This document shows, in pieces, positions 36,490 through 46,800 of a stretch of 49,625 bases of DNA. Under the pieces are notes generated by a model, which saw only the letters and a list, made by a program, of their open reading frames with translations, was not told the DNA's origin and made no database searches. Both the position numbers and the translations under genes were made by a program. This stretch comes from a virus: positions 1 to 49,625 of IMG/VR virus record IMGVR_UViG_3300035661_000092; one strand, given 5' to 3'. Every line of letters begins with the position of its first letter. Position 1 is the first letter of the stretch.

Positions 36490-38261
36490 TACCATTACCA
36501 TCAGTTCCAGACTTATTAGACCCTCAATATAGTATTGAGGATTTTCAACCATCATTTACAGAGGTATCTGCACTTACTATTCTTGCGCCTCAAATTCAAA
36601 TTCCAAACATTACACAAGAAACTTTACCAGATATTGATATAACTCCACCTAATTTTTCTATGGATACAATATTATCTTCTGCTAAAGATAAAGTTGAAGA
36701 ATTTGTAACACAATATATTTCAGCTTATTTAACAGATTTTTATAATAATAGGGTCATAAATCAATTAAATGCGTCTAAATATAAGGTTTTTATTGATAGT
36801 TTATTAAGTGATATTTTAGTGCAACTATCAAATTTAGGTATCTTACCAAATGTAACTATACCTACTATTGTTGACCCTGTGAGAGAGGCTATTACTAAAT
36901 GTATTTTAGATATAAATACAGTTGTTGATAAGAACATTATTGATAAAATTACTACTACTGATAAACTTGCTGCATTAGGTTTTAAAAAACAAACGGGACC
37001 TATGACAGAGGTCTTGGATAGAATTGATTATGATTCGTGGACGCAGCGAAATGCTATTGTTTTACAAACTAAAGCGCAGGTTATAAACCAAGTATTACAG
37101 TTAATATCAAACATGCTTGATAAGTTAATTTACGCTCAATATGATTATTATTCATATTCATATAGAAATTTAAGAGATGTTTATTTAGATGCAATTAGAC
37201 AAGTATTTTATTCATTTGGTTCTATAGCACAAGTTTGGAGTGAGAGTATATTTGACCCAATTTTTCAACGTATTATGTGGTATTCAGATGTTGCGATTAA
37301 TTTAGATAATATAAGGGTTGAAACTCAAGCGAATATTGCTGCTACTACATATCAAGCTCAAGTTAAAAAATATCAAAGTCAACTTGAATTAGAAGTTGCA
37401 TTTAATTCGGCATTAGTAAATTTGTATAATTTAAATTTAGCTAAAGCTAAAGCTTGGATTGAAGCTGAATTTAATGCTAATAAAATAAACATAGAAACAT
37501 TAAAAAATAGCATAGCCAGAGTAGAAATGGAACAACTTGAGCATAGTAAGCAAGCTACTTTAATAGACTTATTAACTACAAGACAAAAATTTGAAATTGA
37601 ACGTAAACGGTTACTTGCATTAAGATATTTACAATTACTTGCTGAAATCACTCATTACAAAAATACAATTGATATTTACCAAGCAAATGTTGAACGCATG
37701 TCTGCTGACATTGATAAATATAGTTTAGAGTATAAAAAATTCAAAGCCAAAGCATCATTGGCAGAAACACAAATTAACAATGTTAAATTACAATATGATT
37801 TACAATCACAGCAATTAAATGTTAACGAGAAATTATTATCTGCTCTTATTAAATTGGGTCAAAGTGATGTTCAATTATTTGATTCTGCTGATAGAATTTT
37901 CCAGAGACGAATACAAGCTTTTGAACAAGAATTACAAATTAAAGAACGAAACGCTAAAGCGACATTAGAGGACGAATTGGCAAATAATAGAATAACTAAT
38001 TTCCAACAATTATTTGATTATGATAGAGAACAAAGAAACCAATTAAGTCATCGTTATAATAGTGACAGAACAGATTATGCTCTTGATAAAGCCCACATTG
38101 AAAATGATAAAATAATGAATACAACAACAAATAAAACAAATGCTACTGCGGCAGCAATATTTGGTGTTGCGAGGTATCAACACATTGAAGAATTGATTAG
38201 AGCTTGTGCTATGGCACATGCAAAGGTAACCGCAACAATTTATGAAGCGGCTAAACCATAA
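36486..38261 (+). CDS. large coiled-coil virion protein 1
   Basis: 591 aa. The N-terminal ~60 residues are Pro-rich with I-P/L-P motifs (P-L-P-S-V-P-D-L-L-D-P); most of the rest (about 280-520) is a long coiled coil with heptads (Y-Q-A-Q-V-K-K-Y-Q-S-Q-L-E-L-E). The C-terminus is Ala-rich. No enzymatic motif. Layout matches the next protein, so the two are likely paralogues or partners in a tail or ejection device. Related long coiled coils are not standard in small podoviruses. Confidence 0.6.
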   Translation: MIPLPSVPDLLDPQYSIEDFQPSFTEVSALTILAPQIQIPNITQETLPDIDITPPNFSMDTILSSAKDKVEEFVTQYISAYLTDFYNNRVINQLNASKYKVFIDSLLSDILVQLSNLGILPNVTIPTIVDPVREAITKCILDINTVVDKNIIDKITTTDKLAALGFKKQTGPMTEVLDRIDYDSWTQRNAIVLQTKAQVINQVLQLISNMLDKLIYAQYDYYSYSYRNLRDVYLDAIRQVFYSFGSIAQVWSESIFDPIFQRIMWYSDVAINLDNIRVETQANIAATTYQAQVKKYQSQLELEVAFNSALVNLYNLNLAKAKAWIEAEFNANKINIETLKNSIARVEMEQLEHSKQATLIDLLTTRQKFEIERKRLLALRYLQLLAEITHYKNTIDIYQANVERMSADIDKYSLEYKKFKAKASLAETQINNVKLQYDLQSQQLNVNEKLLSALIKLGQSDVQLFDSADRIFQRRIQAFEQELQIKERNAKATLEDELANNRITNFQQLFDYDREQRNQLSHRYNSDRTDYALDKAHIENDKIMNTTTNKTNATAAAIFGVARYQHIEELIRACAMAHAKVTATIYEAAKP

Positions 38262-38276
38262 TTAAGGAGATTTGAT

Positions 38277-40391
38277 ATGGGTGCTGATTGTAATTACGGA
38301 GATTTATGGATTACCTTATCTGACCCAGCCTACCCTCAATCAGGTCAGGCTACACCACCTGTATCATTAACATTAGCAAATAGATTAGGGTTTTTATCAC
38401 AGCAGCAACAACAACAAAATAGTGGTATAGTAGGTTTTTTCCCGAATATAGCATTTGGTAATGGTAATGCTCCATCAAATCAATCTACCGATGGTCTATT
38501 ACCACCACCTGCATTAAATCAAATTCATGCACCAATGATTGAAATGCAATGGTTACAAAGTGGTTGCACAACTCTTAAGTTAACCCCATATAACCCTGAT
38601 TTTAGTTTTAGTGATATTGTTAATCAAGCACAATCTCAAATATCAATACCAGAATTAGGTAACATACAGTCTATAAATACAGATGTTGGTAACTTTGGAG
38701 AATTACCTAATTTAGATGTAAACTGGGCTTATCCAACTATTCAAATCCCTGCATTAAATTTAACAATACCAAACATACAGCCACAAGCACCATCCTTATT
38801 ATCCAGTGCGACTATACCAACAAATACTTTAGATAATTTTACTTTACCCAAGCCAGGTCAATTAACACCCATTACTATAACATTATTAAATATTGCTGAT
38901 TTATTATTACAGATACAACCGACTCAAATTACAACAAGTATTGGTGATGTTGCTAAATCTAAAATTGCTGAAATTGTTAATGATATTTTTACATATATTA
39001 ATGATTTTTTAACAAAATTAAACTTTACAATACAAGATTATAATTTTGAACTGTTAGCTAACGATGTTATTCAAAAATGTTTAAGTTTTATTCCAAACTG
39101 CCAAACCCCAATTCAAAATTTAACTTACTCATTAGTCAATACATTTATTCCAACCACAAATCGTGTATTAAAACAACAAATGCAAAGTGATAAACTTTTT
39201 ACAGCATTACAGAACTATTTAGATACATGGGTTGATGACCAACAGTTAATTGCACAATTTCAAAATAATATACAACGGTTGCGACAAGTTAACTTAAATA
39301 GAACTATAACATTAAACAATGTATCTGGGTTAGTCAGCCAGATATTACAACAGATTTTAGATACTAAATTACAACAAGATAATACTACTTTACAAAATAT
39401 CCTACATTTATTTACCTTAAAAGGGCAAATGGAAGGTTTTGTGACAATGGCTAAAGAAGTGCCTTTACAAGTCCAAGAATGGCGGGCTCGTATTGAATCT
39501 AATATAGATATGGTGTTAGCTTATAGCCAGCGTAAATCACAAGAGTATCAAATTTTATATGATAGAATTAAATCTGATGTAACAGCATATGAGCTGCAAA
39601 TTCAAAAATTGGTTAATACGAAATTAAGTGAACACATGGCAGCAGACCTTCAAAATCAACTTCAAATGAGTTTAGCTAAATTAGCTGAATTAGATAATAA
39701 ATTAGCAGCACAATATGTAAATCAAATCAATGAATTAAATAGTGGGTTATTTAATTTAGCACAAACATATTTTAATTTATATGAAAAACTCATTACTTGG
39801 GAAACTTTATCAGCATATAGATTAAGAGCTGAAGCTATGTATGCTAAAGAATTAGCCCGATATGAAGCGGCACAAGTTAATAATCAAATTGCTGAAGCTG
39901 AAAAAGAAGAATTACAAATTAAATTGCAGCAGTTATCAATGATTTATCAGATTTTAATGCAAGAACAGACGATATTACATAAACGATATAATGCAGAATA
40001 TATATTTTATAAAACACAATTAGATACAGCCCAAAAACTTTATGAAATAACACAACAACACATTTCACTTTTTCCAAGTATGGTTGAAGCAGCTAATAAA
40101 GAATTAAACGCTATAGCAGCAGAACACTTTGTTCGTGAAGCAACAAAAAGCATGACTATTTATATGAATTTGTATGAAAAATATCTAAACATTTTGACTG
40201 AAGAAACGACTTTAAGTATGGATGAAATTATAGAACAAACTATCGCTGAAGCACATAAACGTGCTACAATAATTGAGAATAAGGTTGAAATTAGTAAAGT
40301 TTCAGCCGCTGAAGATGGTGCAATAACAACAGGTAACATTACTGATATTTTAGCAGACGCTGAAATTGAAAGTCATATTAGATATGGATAA
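38277..40391 (+). CDS. large coiled-coil virion protein 2
   Basis: 704 aa; ribosome site AAGGAGAT. N-terminus G-A-D-C-N-Y-G-D-L-W-I-T-L-S-D-P, then a Pro/Gln-rich region with I-P motifs (I-Q-I-P-A-L-N-L-T-I-P-N-I-Q-P), then a long helical/coiled-coil body (about 350-680). Same order as the previous protein. It overlaps the next gene by 8 nt. A role in an extended tail or in DNA ejection is plausible; no family is recognised. Confidence 0.6.
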   Translation: MGADCNYGDLWITLSDPAYPQSGQATPPVSLTLANRLGFLSQQQQQQNSGIVGFFPNIAFGNGNAPSNQSTDGLLPPPALNQIHAPMIEMQWLQSGCTTLKLTPYNPDFSFSDIVNQAQSQISIPELGNIQSINTDVGNFGELPNLDVNWAYPTIQIPALNLTIPNIQPQAPSLLSSATIPTNTLDNFTLPKPGQLTPITITLLNIADLLLQIQPTQITTSIGDVAKSKIAEIVNDIFTYINDFLTKLNFTIQDYNFELLANDVIQKCLSFIPNCQTPIQNLTYSLVNTFIPTTNRVLKQQMQSDKLFTALQNYLDTWVDDQQLIAQFQNNIQRLRQVNLNRTITLNNVSGLVSQILQQILDTKLQQDNTTLQNILHLFTLKGQMEGFVTMAKEVPLQVQEWRARIESNIDMVLAYSQRKSQEYQILYDRIKSDVTAYELQIQKLVNTKLSEHMAADLQNQLQMSLAKLAELDNKLAAQYVNQINELNSGLFNLAQTYFNLYEKLITWETLSAYRLRAEAMYAKELARYEAAQVNNQIAEAEKEELQIKLQQLSMIYQILMQEQTILHKRYNAEYIFYKTQLDTAQKLYEITQQHISLFPSMVEAANKELNAIAAEHFVREATKSMTIYMNLYEKYLNILTEETTLSMDEIIEQTIAEAHKRATIIENKVEISKVSAAEDGAITTGNITDILADAEIESHIRYG

Positions 40392-41667
40392 ACATATTAA
40401 AGATTTAACTTCATTAGATTTTTTTCAATATCGGGTTGAGCATGACAGCCCTGAATTTTGGAAAATCTTTTTTTATATAGAAGAACTTACTGAAGATATT
40501 TGTGTAAATATGTATGTATATGAAATATATAATCTAACAAATGGTTTATTTGAGATTATAACAACAGATTACAGCGAAAGTTATTATACCCCTATTAAAG
40601 AACATGTTAACAAAGAGTTCTTATATGAATATAATTCTATATTAGATTATGGATACATGCAGATGAATGCATATAGTCCACATCAGACTCTTCCTGGTTA
40701 TTATGTTCCAACAGGTTTAGCTTTGGCATCAGCAAATGGATTTTTATATACATATAAAATTGATAAGCTACGAACAGATACCAAAGAGTTTCAATTTTCT
40801 ATTTTTCATGGTGAATTAGGAAATCAAATTCCTATTGTAGGTTATAATGGGGATAGAAAATTTGCTCGTCTGCTTTATCATAATCAACTGGTTGATATTC
40901 AACATAAATGGGATAATATTTGGGAAAATAAAGCATTTTTTTCAGGTCTTGAAGGAGCAGACCCACCCTCACCTCCACCAAAAGCTTCAAATAGTAAACC
41001 ATATCAAGCAGCATATGGTGGTTGGACTTTTAATGTAATAATTGGGATGGTATCAGGAGATTGTATATGTCCTGAATTACCAGTAACAGCACTACTTAAC
41101 CGAGATGATGTCTCTCCATGTTTTGCATTCTATGATACATATAGGCAGTATGATAATTTATATGTTAGTGCAATACAATATCAGATATTAAAAGTGTGTG
41201 GAGGGGGGCCTTTTGGTTCAACATTTTGTGCACCATATGATTGTTACATTGAATTAACACATGATATAGATGATTATTATTCAATATATGCTAAAAATAT
41301 ACCGTTTTCTCATCCTACCTTAAGTAATTTAATAAAACATCATGATGTTATATTTATGAGTGAAGGTTCTGAAACATCAAAAATATATTCTTCTTATTAT
41401 TGCAACTATTGGTTTATAGTTGCAGCAGGTTTTAATTATACAACAACTATTAAACATACATTATTTGATTATACAATTACAGAGAGTGGTTTTTCAAACG
41501 GTTTACGTTGTTATCCAGAGGCATCAAATGTTTTATCACCTGAAGCACAAGATTTATATTATAAATATCAACAACTTTACCGTTATCAACAGTTACGATA
41601 TACTTGTGTTCCAATAAGGTTTGAACAATCTGATTTACAAAATGGTCATATAGAATGGGTAATATAA
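40384..41667 (+). CDS. virion protein of unknown function
   Basis: 427 aa from ATG 40384, overlapping the previous stop by 8 nt; an upstream TTG in the same frame has no support. Tyr-rich, beta-type protein with a Cys-containing segment (V-C-G-G-G-P-F-G-S-T-F-C) and a Pro-rich loop (D-P-P-S-P-P-P). It and the next gene form a pair with a 13-nt overlap, suggesting a complex. No similarity recognised. Confidence 0.55.
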   Translation: MDKHIKDLTSLDFFQYRVEHDSPEFWKIFFYIEELTEDICVNMYVYEIYNLTNGLFEIITTDYSESYYTPIKEHVNKEFLYEYNSILDYGYMQMNAYSPHQTLPGYYVPTGLALASANGFLYTYKIDKLRTDTKEFQFSIFHGELGNQIPIVGYNGDRKFARLLYHNQLVDIQHKWDNIWENKAFFSGLEGADPPSPPPKASNSKPYQAAYGGWTFNVIIGMVSGDCICPELPVTALLNRDDVSPCFAFYDTYRQYDNLYVSAIQYQILKVCGGGPFGSTFCAPYDCYIELTHDIDDYYSIYAKNIPFSHPTLSNLIKHHDVIFMSEGSETSKIYSSYYCNYWFIVAAGFNYTTTIKHTLFDYTITESGFSNGLRCYPEASNVLSPEAQDLYYKYQQLYRYQQLRYTCVPIRFEQSDLQNGHIEWVI

Positions 41668-42407
41668 AAAGAGATTGGTTTACATGGGCACACCCAATTT
41701 TAATTGGTGGACAAGACCCTAAATCTGCCACATCATTTGCGGCCATGCGAGTTTTACAACCATTAATGGGTAATAATAGAGAGGATAGACAAAGTTCTAC
41801 CATTCCAATAGTGCCAGGATTAGGAGATATTCATCATGCTTCTTTACATCAAGAACAATTTGCCTGGTATATAAATAAAAGTGGTTGTAAAAAAGCGTTT
41901 GCATACACTTTAATAGCTCCCATACACTATATGCCAGGTGATTTTGTGCAAGATAATAACGAAAATTTAACAGGGTTTGCATTATATGTTGGTATTGGAG
42001 CACAAGTTAACTTATGTGATATATGGACATTTATTAGACAGAAATATAAACTATCTAAAGTTGACTTAATTGATAATGATAAAATACAAGATAGTATAAA
42101 AAATTTATTACAAAATGGACAATTACAAGATTATTATTTAATATATATGGTTTCATATGTAAAACCAGACCTGTTTGATTTGTATATTCCATCAGATTAT
42201 CAGCTTCAAATAGATACAGCAATATGGCAAAACTTTGTTTTACAAGCACATCAAAAATATCCATTAAAAAAATATATTGCAAAATATACAAACGATATAT
42301 ATACTAATTATTTGGATAATCCAGATTTTAAAATTGTGTTAGATAGTTTATCTCCAATATGTTTATCTCGTTTTAAGTTAAGAGTTTGGATGAGTAAAAT
42401 AAAATAA
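41655..42407 (+). CDS. virion protein of unknown function
   Basis: 250 aa, overlapping the previous gene by 13 nt. H-P-I-L-I-G-G-Q-D-P near the start, a Tyr-rich middle and a basic C-terminus (R-F-K-L-R-V-W-M-S-K-I-K). No motif identified. Context (between coiled-coil virion proteins and internal virion proteins) suggests a structural role. Confidence 0.55.
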   Translation: MGNIKRDWFTWAHPILIGGQDPKSATSFAAMRVLQPLMGNNREDRQSSTIPIVPGLGDIHHASLHQEQFAWYINKSGCKKAFAYTLIAPIHYMPGDFVQDNNENLTGFALYVGIGAQVNLCDIWTFIRQKYKLSKVDLIDNDKIQDSIKNLLQNGQLQDYYLIYMVSYVKPDLFDLYIPSDYQLQIDTAIWQNFVLQAHQKYPLKKYIAKYTNDIYTNYLDNPDFKIVLDSLSPICLSRFKLRVWMSKIK

Positions 42408-42412
42408 AATAA

Positions 42413-42456
42413 GTGGAGCTTCATAAAACATAATTAAATATATTTATGTGGCTCCG
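42413..42456 (+). other. intergenic stem-loop
   Basis: GGAGC (about 42415-42419) pairs with GCTCC (about 42450-42454), and CATAAA pairs with TTTATG inside, separated by 2-nt internal loops. No T-tract follows. It lies between the paired virion genes and the internal virion protein genes and may mark an mRNA processing point. Confidence 0.35.
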
Positions 42457-42476
42457 AGATAATGGAGGCAAAATAA

Positions 42477-43112
42477 ATGTATTGGTCAGATAGTGGTAAA
42501 TTTGAACCAAACCCAACATTAATGGCATTATTTCAACGGGCACATGAAGACAAAATGTCAGAATTAAGTGCCATTAGAGCGGCGCAAGAAGCGCAAGCAC
42601 AAGCTGGTTTACTAAATGCACAAAGTGCTGCTGCTTTAAGACCAAGCCAGTCAGTTGAAAATCTGGCTCGTGCTGACGCCTACCGAGCCCAAGCACAATA
42701 TGCTATACCAGCACAAGGTAGTGAGTCGTATGCTCGTGCAAATGTATGGCAAGCACAAGCAAATGAAGCAAACGCTAAAAATAATGCAGCTTTACAGCCA
42801 TATTATAAACAAATTAGTGATATTGCCGACCTGTGGAATAAGACACATGGCCAAAACCCTCCCAATGGAATTGGTCAACAAGTTACATTGGCAAATCCTC
42901 AACAGCCGACTGGGTCATTGTTCCCCTCATTTGATTTGTTCGATAACTATAAACTTCCATCTGCTGCAAATCTTCAGCAAAATCTATTTAATGAAGATAA
43001 CACATCTACTGTTAATAATGATAAACAGGCATTACCTTCAAATATAGGAATACCAGGAATTCAGAGAATAAACCAAAATAATGGTGTTCCTTTATATACT
43101 AATAATACCTAA
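42477..43112 (+). CDS. internal virion protein-like, Ala/Gln-rich
   Basis: 211 aa; ribosome site TGGAGG. Helical Ala/Gln-rich N-terminal half (A-A-Q-E-A-Q-A-Q-A-G-L-L-N-A-Q-S-A-A), then a disordered Asn/Pro/Gln-rich part. Similar low-complexity proteins in podoviruses are ejected with DNA. The frame continues after its TAA for 13 more sense codons (Q-I-A-L-P-E-Y-D-E-A-T-G-G) to a second TAA, which looks protein-like. Confidence 0.6.
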   Translation: MYWSDSGKFEPNPTLMALFQRAHEDKMSELSAIRAAQEAQAQAGLLNAQSAAALRPSQSVENLARADAYRAQAQYAIPAQGSESYARANVWQAQANEANAKNNAALQPYYKQISDIADLWNKTHGQNPPNGIGQQVTLANPQQPTGSLFPSFDLFDNYKLPSAANLQQNLFNEDNTSTVNNDKQALPSNIGIPGIQRINQNNGVPLYTNNT

Positions 43113-43156
43113 CAAATAGCTTTACCAGAATATGATGAAGCTACAGGAGGTTAAAA

Positions 43157-43810
43157 ATGGCAGGCACAACTGACTTACTTAAATGGCTAATTCCTATTGG
43201 AATTGGAGGTTCTTTAGCACGTTCATATATGGGTGGTAATAATACTACTCAAGCACTACCACAATCTACTGCATTACTACCACAACAAAATAATAGTTTC
43301 TATGAAGCTCAACAGGAAATACATCCTTATATAAAAAATCATCAAAATTTTATGGGTAAAGTTACTAATTATTTATCTAATTGGGTTAATCAAGAAAAAC
43401 CTAATTTATATGAATTCAATGCAGTTATGAACGCTATATCTCCGTTAATAGAACAATCAAAATATTTAGCTGATAGTGCTGTAAAAACAGCTCAATCACG
43501 GGCAGCTGAAAGAATACATATGTTCGATACTCTATATGGTGGGGATAATCAAACCCCAGGAGCGGCTAATGCCACAAATAGCGCTACGAGATTAAATCAA
43601 GCATACAACATTGTTTATGGAAATAAAGATATGGATGCTAATGCACTTACTTTAGCGCAACGTTTAGGATTAACACAACAAAATAATCCATCATCAGGAA
43701 CTAATAATACCCAGCAAGCATTACCAGGTGCCACAACACAATCAAATAATAATGATACAGATTATTTGAATAATGATTGGGACATTTACAAGGGTAATTT
43801 ATTACCATAA
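43157..43810 (+). CDS. internal virion protein-like
   Basis: 217 aa; ribosome site AGGAGG. A short hydrophobic segment near the N-terminus (L-L-K-W-L-I-P-I-G-I-G-G), then helical and Asn/Gln-rich low-complexity sequence. The word Q-A-L-P occurs three times between this and the previous protein. Probably part of the ejection apparatus with the polyvalent protein encoded next; function inferred from position. Confidence 0.55.
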   Translation: MAGTTDLLKWLIPIGIGGSLARSYMGGNNTTQALPQSTALLPQQNNSFYEAQQEIHPYIKNHQNFMGKVTNYLSNWVNQEKPNLYEFNAVMNAISPLIEQSKYLADSAVKTAQSRAAERIHMFDTLYGGDNQTPGAANATNSATRLNQAYNIVYGNKDMDANALTLAQRLGLTQQNNPSSGTNNTQQALPGATTQSNNNDTDYLNNDWDIYKGNLLP

Positions 43811-43850
43811 ACTGACTCTGAAGTAATATAAAATGCTTCCGAAGGAACAT

Positions 43851-43872
43851 AAAATGAAAACGTTTTCATTTT
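43851..43872. promoter_or_regulatory. LacI/CcpA-like palindrome before the polyvalent gene, site 6
   Basis: 22-bp perfect dyad with core TGAAAACGTTTTCA (43855-43868). A ribosome site GAAGGAAC upstream and the ATG at 43854 would open a ten-codon leader (M-K-T-F-S-F-F-E-V-L) whose TAA overlaps the ATG of the next gene (TAATG). Confidence 0.55.
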
Positions 43873-43885
43873 TTGAGGTGCTATA

Positions 43886-46800
43886 ATGGACGATTTACAG
43901 CAACGTATTCAATTATTTGAAAATACATTAAGACAACAAGGTTATAATGATGACCAAATAAATTCATATAAACAACAGTTTGGAATACCACAAGTTCAAC
44001 AGACTGCATTGCCTGTAGGCCAACAGTTACTACAAGCACCTTTTCATGCTGCCGAGAGTATGGCTCCTCAAACATTAAATTTAGTTGGCCAAGCCCTTGA
44101 TTATGTTCCTGATAGAATATTTGGGGCACAACCTGATAGTATATTCAGAGTTCTACAACAAGGAATGCAACATGTAGCACAAGATTGGCAGCAACGGGTT
44201 AATCAAAATTATGGAGGAAACCCTGAACAAATATACACAAATCCAATTGCTAAAATAGAGCATGGAGTTGTAAGTGCTTTACCAATTATGGCTGCTTCTG
44301 CTGCCGCTCCAGAAGTAACACTCCCAGCACTTTTTGCATCATCTGCTGAACAGGCACATCAAGAAATGCCTCCTAACCAATCGAATGGTCTATATCCTGA
44401 AGCATTTGGGTTAGTCAATACAGTAGCCCCTGGTATTCTTGGCAAAGTTACTCGTGGGGTATTAGCATCTAATGTTGTGCCTGATACATTAAAAGCAAAA
44501 TTGCTGGAAGCTGGTAAGGCTGCATTGGCTGATGCTGTTACTATGGGAGCACAAGGAGCTTTGAATAAAACTCTTGAAGGGGCATCAGGTATTAATCCAA
44601 ATGTTACTGCATCAGATATAGGCAAAGAAGGCCTTGAAAATGCTCTTGTTGGTGCTGTTCTTGGCGCAGGAACAGTAGGTGCTAAAACTCTAAAGGAAAG
44701 GTTGGCAAAGAATCAACAAAATGCAACTTCTGGAGCACAACTAACACCTGAAAAAGCAGCCAAATTACATGCACAATTTAGTCTTTTACATAATGAGAAT
44801 TACGATAACTTATCTCCTGAAAACCAACAATTAGTTCAACAAGCCTATACTAATTGGACAGATAATCCAGATGAAATAGCTCAAAATTTTGCTAAATATA
44901 AAGATATTATACCATTAGTTATGGACTTAAATAAAGTTTATAATAAAGATAATCAGCAAATACCTGATGTAATTAAAGAAGCAATGCCTTATACAATGCA
45001 CTCAGGTGATTTACCAAAAATAGATTTAACAAAACCTGGCAATAATCAATCACAAGAACCAATAATGAATGGTAACTTTGAAGTTTACCATAAAGATAAT
45101 TTTACACAATTACTTGATAGACCTAATAAGCTTGTCATGACTTTAGTCAAAGATAATGATGGTAAGGTTAAGACATATGTTTTACAGGATTTGACTGAAA
45201 TAGACCCAAAGACAGGCACATATCCAATTTTACATGAAACATCTGATGTGGCAGATATAAACAAGGTATATACAGATACCGTTAATGCTCGTCAACAGGA
45301 AGCAGTAAATCAAGCAGCACAGCCTGAACCTACTGAAACATCACAGGAAGCGCAGCCTGTTCCAGAAGCCCCTCCTGTTCAAGAAGCACAGTCTGAACCT
45401 GAAACATCACAGGAAGCGCATCCTGAACAAGTATCTGATTATCCGAATATTCCAAAATCTTATCATATGCCAATTGAAAAGGTTAGAGCTGGTCAATTGG
45501 AAGATACAATACATGATGGGTCTATTCCAGAGGGGTTTATACCAGTTAAAGTATTAGATAGAAATGAAAGTGGCACAGAAGTTTTTTATGACCCTCAAAC
45601 TCAAAAATATTTTCAAACAGAAGTTGAACCAGGACAACGTCGAGCTATTGTAGGTATTACAGATGAATCGCCAACCTTATCCTCCCAAGAATTTTCAGAA
45701 CCTCTACACGATACAGATATTATAAATCAAATTACTTCCACTATGTCTGGTGAAAAAATACCAGGATTACAACTTGTTGGACGAAATTTGAATCATGAGA
45801 GTAACAGTGGTATTTCTATTGATATATATAAAGACCCTAATAGTCCTGAACCAACATTTTTTGCAGTTCAAAATGTGCCAGGTAAGCCTTATGAAGTAAT
45901 TGGGTATGGTAAAACTGCCGAAGAAGTTTTAAGGAATACACAACCTATATTAGATAGATTAGAAGAAAATGCTAAACTAAGTTCTATGGCAGCTCCCACT
46001 CAACCTGAAGCTACAACATCAACTGAACCTGAAACTACACAACCAACGGAAACTCCATCAATAAAGACGCAACCAACAAATTTTGAAACAATAGAAGATA
46101 GGATTAATGCAACACCATATAAAGAATCAATTCCTGGAACACAATATGTTGCAAGAGCATATAGTGAAACAAATAAAGATTATTTTGTTGATATACGCAA
46201 AGATACAAAAACTAACCAATATTATGCTATTTTTAATCAACCAGGGAAGTCACAAGAAATAATTGGTCAAGATAAAAGTGCTACGGAATTACTAAAAAAA
46301 TTTAAGTATTATGCTGATAGACGGCTTGACGCTAAAGAGTCATATCAAAAATTACAAAATCCAACAGAACAAAATCTTCAGAGTAATAGAGTTCAAAATC
46401 CAACAGCTTCAGAAAAAAAAAGTCCAATTGAAGAAACTAATGTAGTAAATCAAAAATTACCTGAAACTCCACCAGAAATAAATACACATAATGTGGAAAA
46501 ACAATCAGTAGAAGAACCAAATAATGAAGCAAATTCAAATACTACAAATAGGAAAACTTTAAAAATAACACCAGAACAAAAACAGGCCATTGATAATATT
46601 ACTACAGTAGATAAGGAATCCACACCTATAGATGTTCAACAAAATCCAGAAGTAGGAAAAAATCCAGAGGTAGCATCAAGTGAATCTAAATTACAAGAAA
46701 AGCAAGGTACTGTTCCTGAACTTAAAAATACAAACGAACAAATACCCAATACATTTGTAGAAAACCCACACTTAACTCCAGGGGAGTTAATTACATATAA

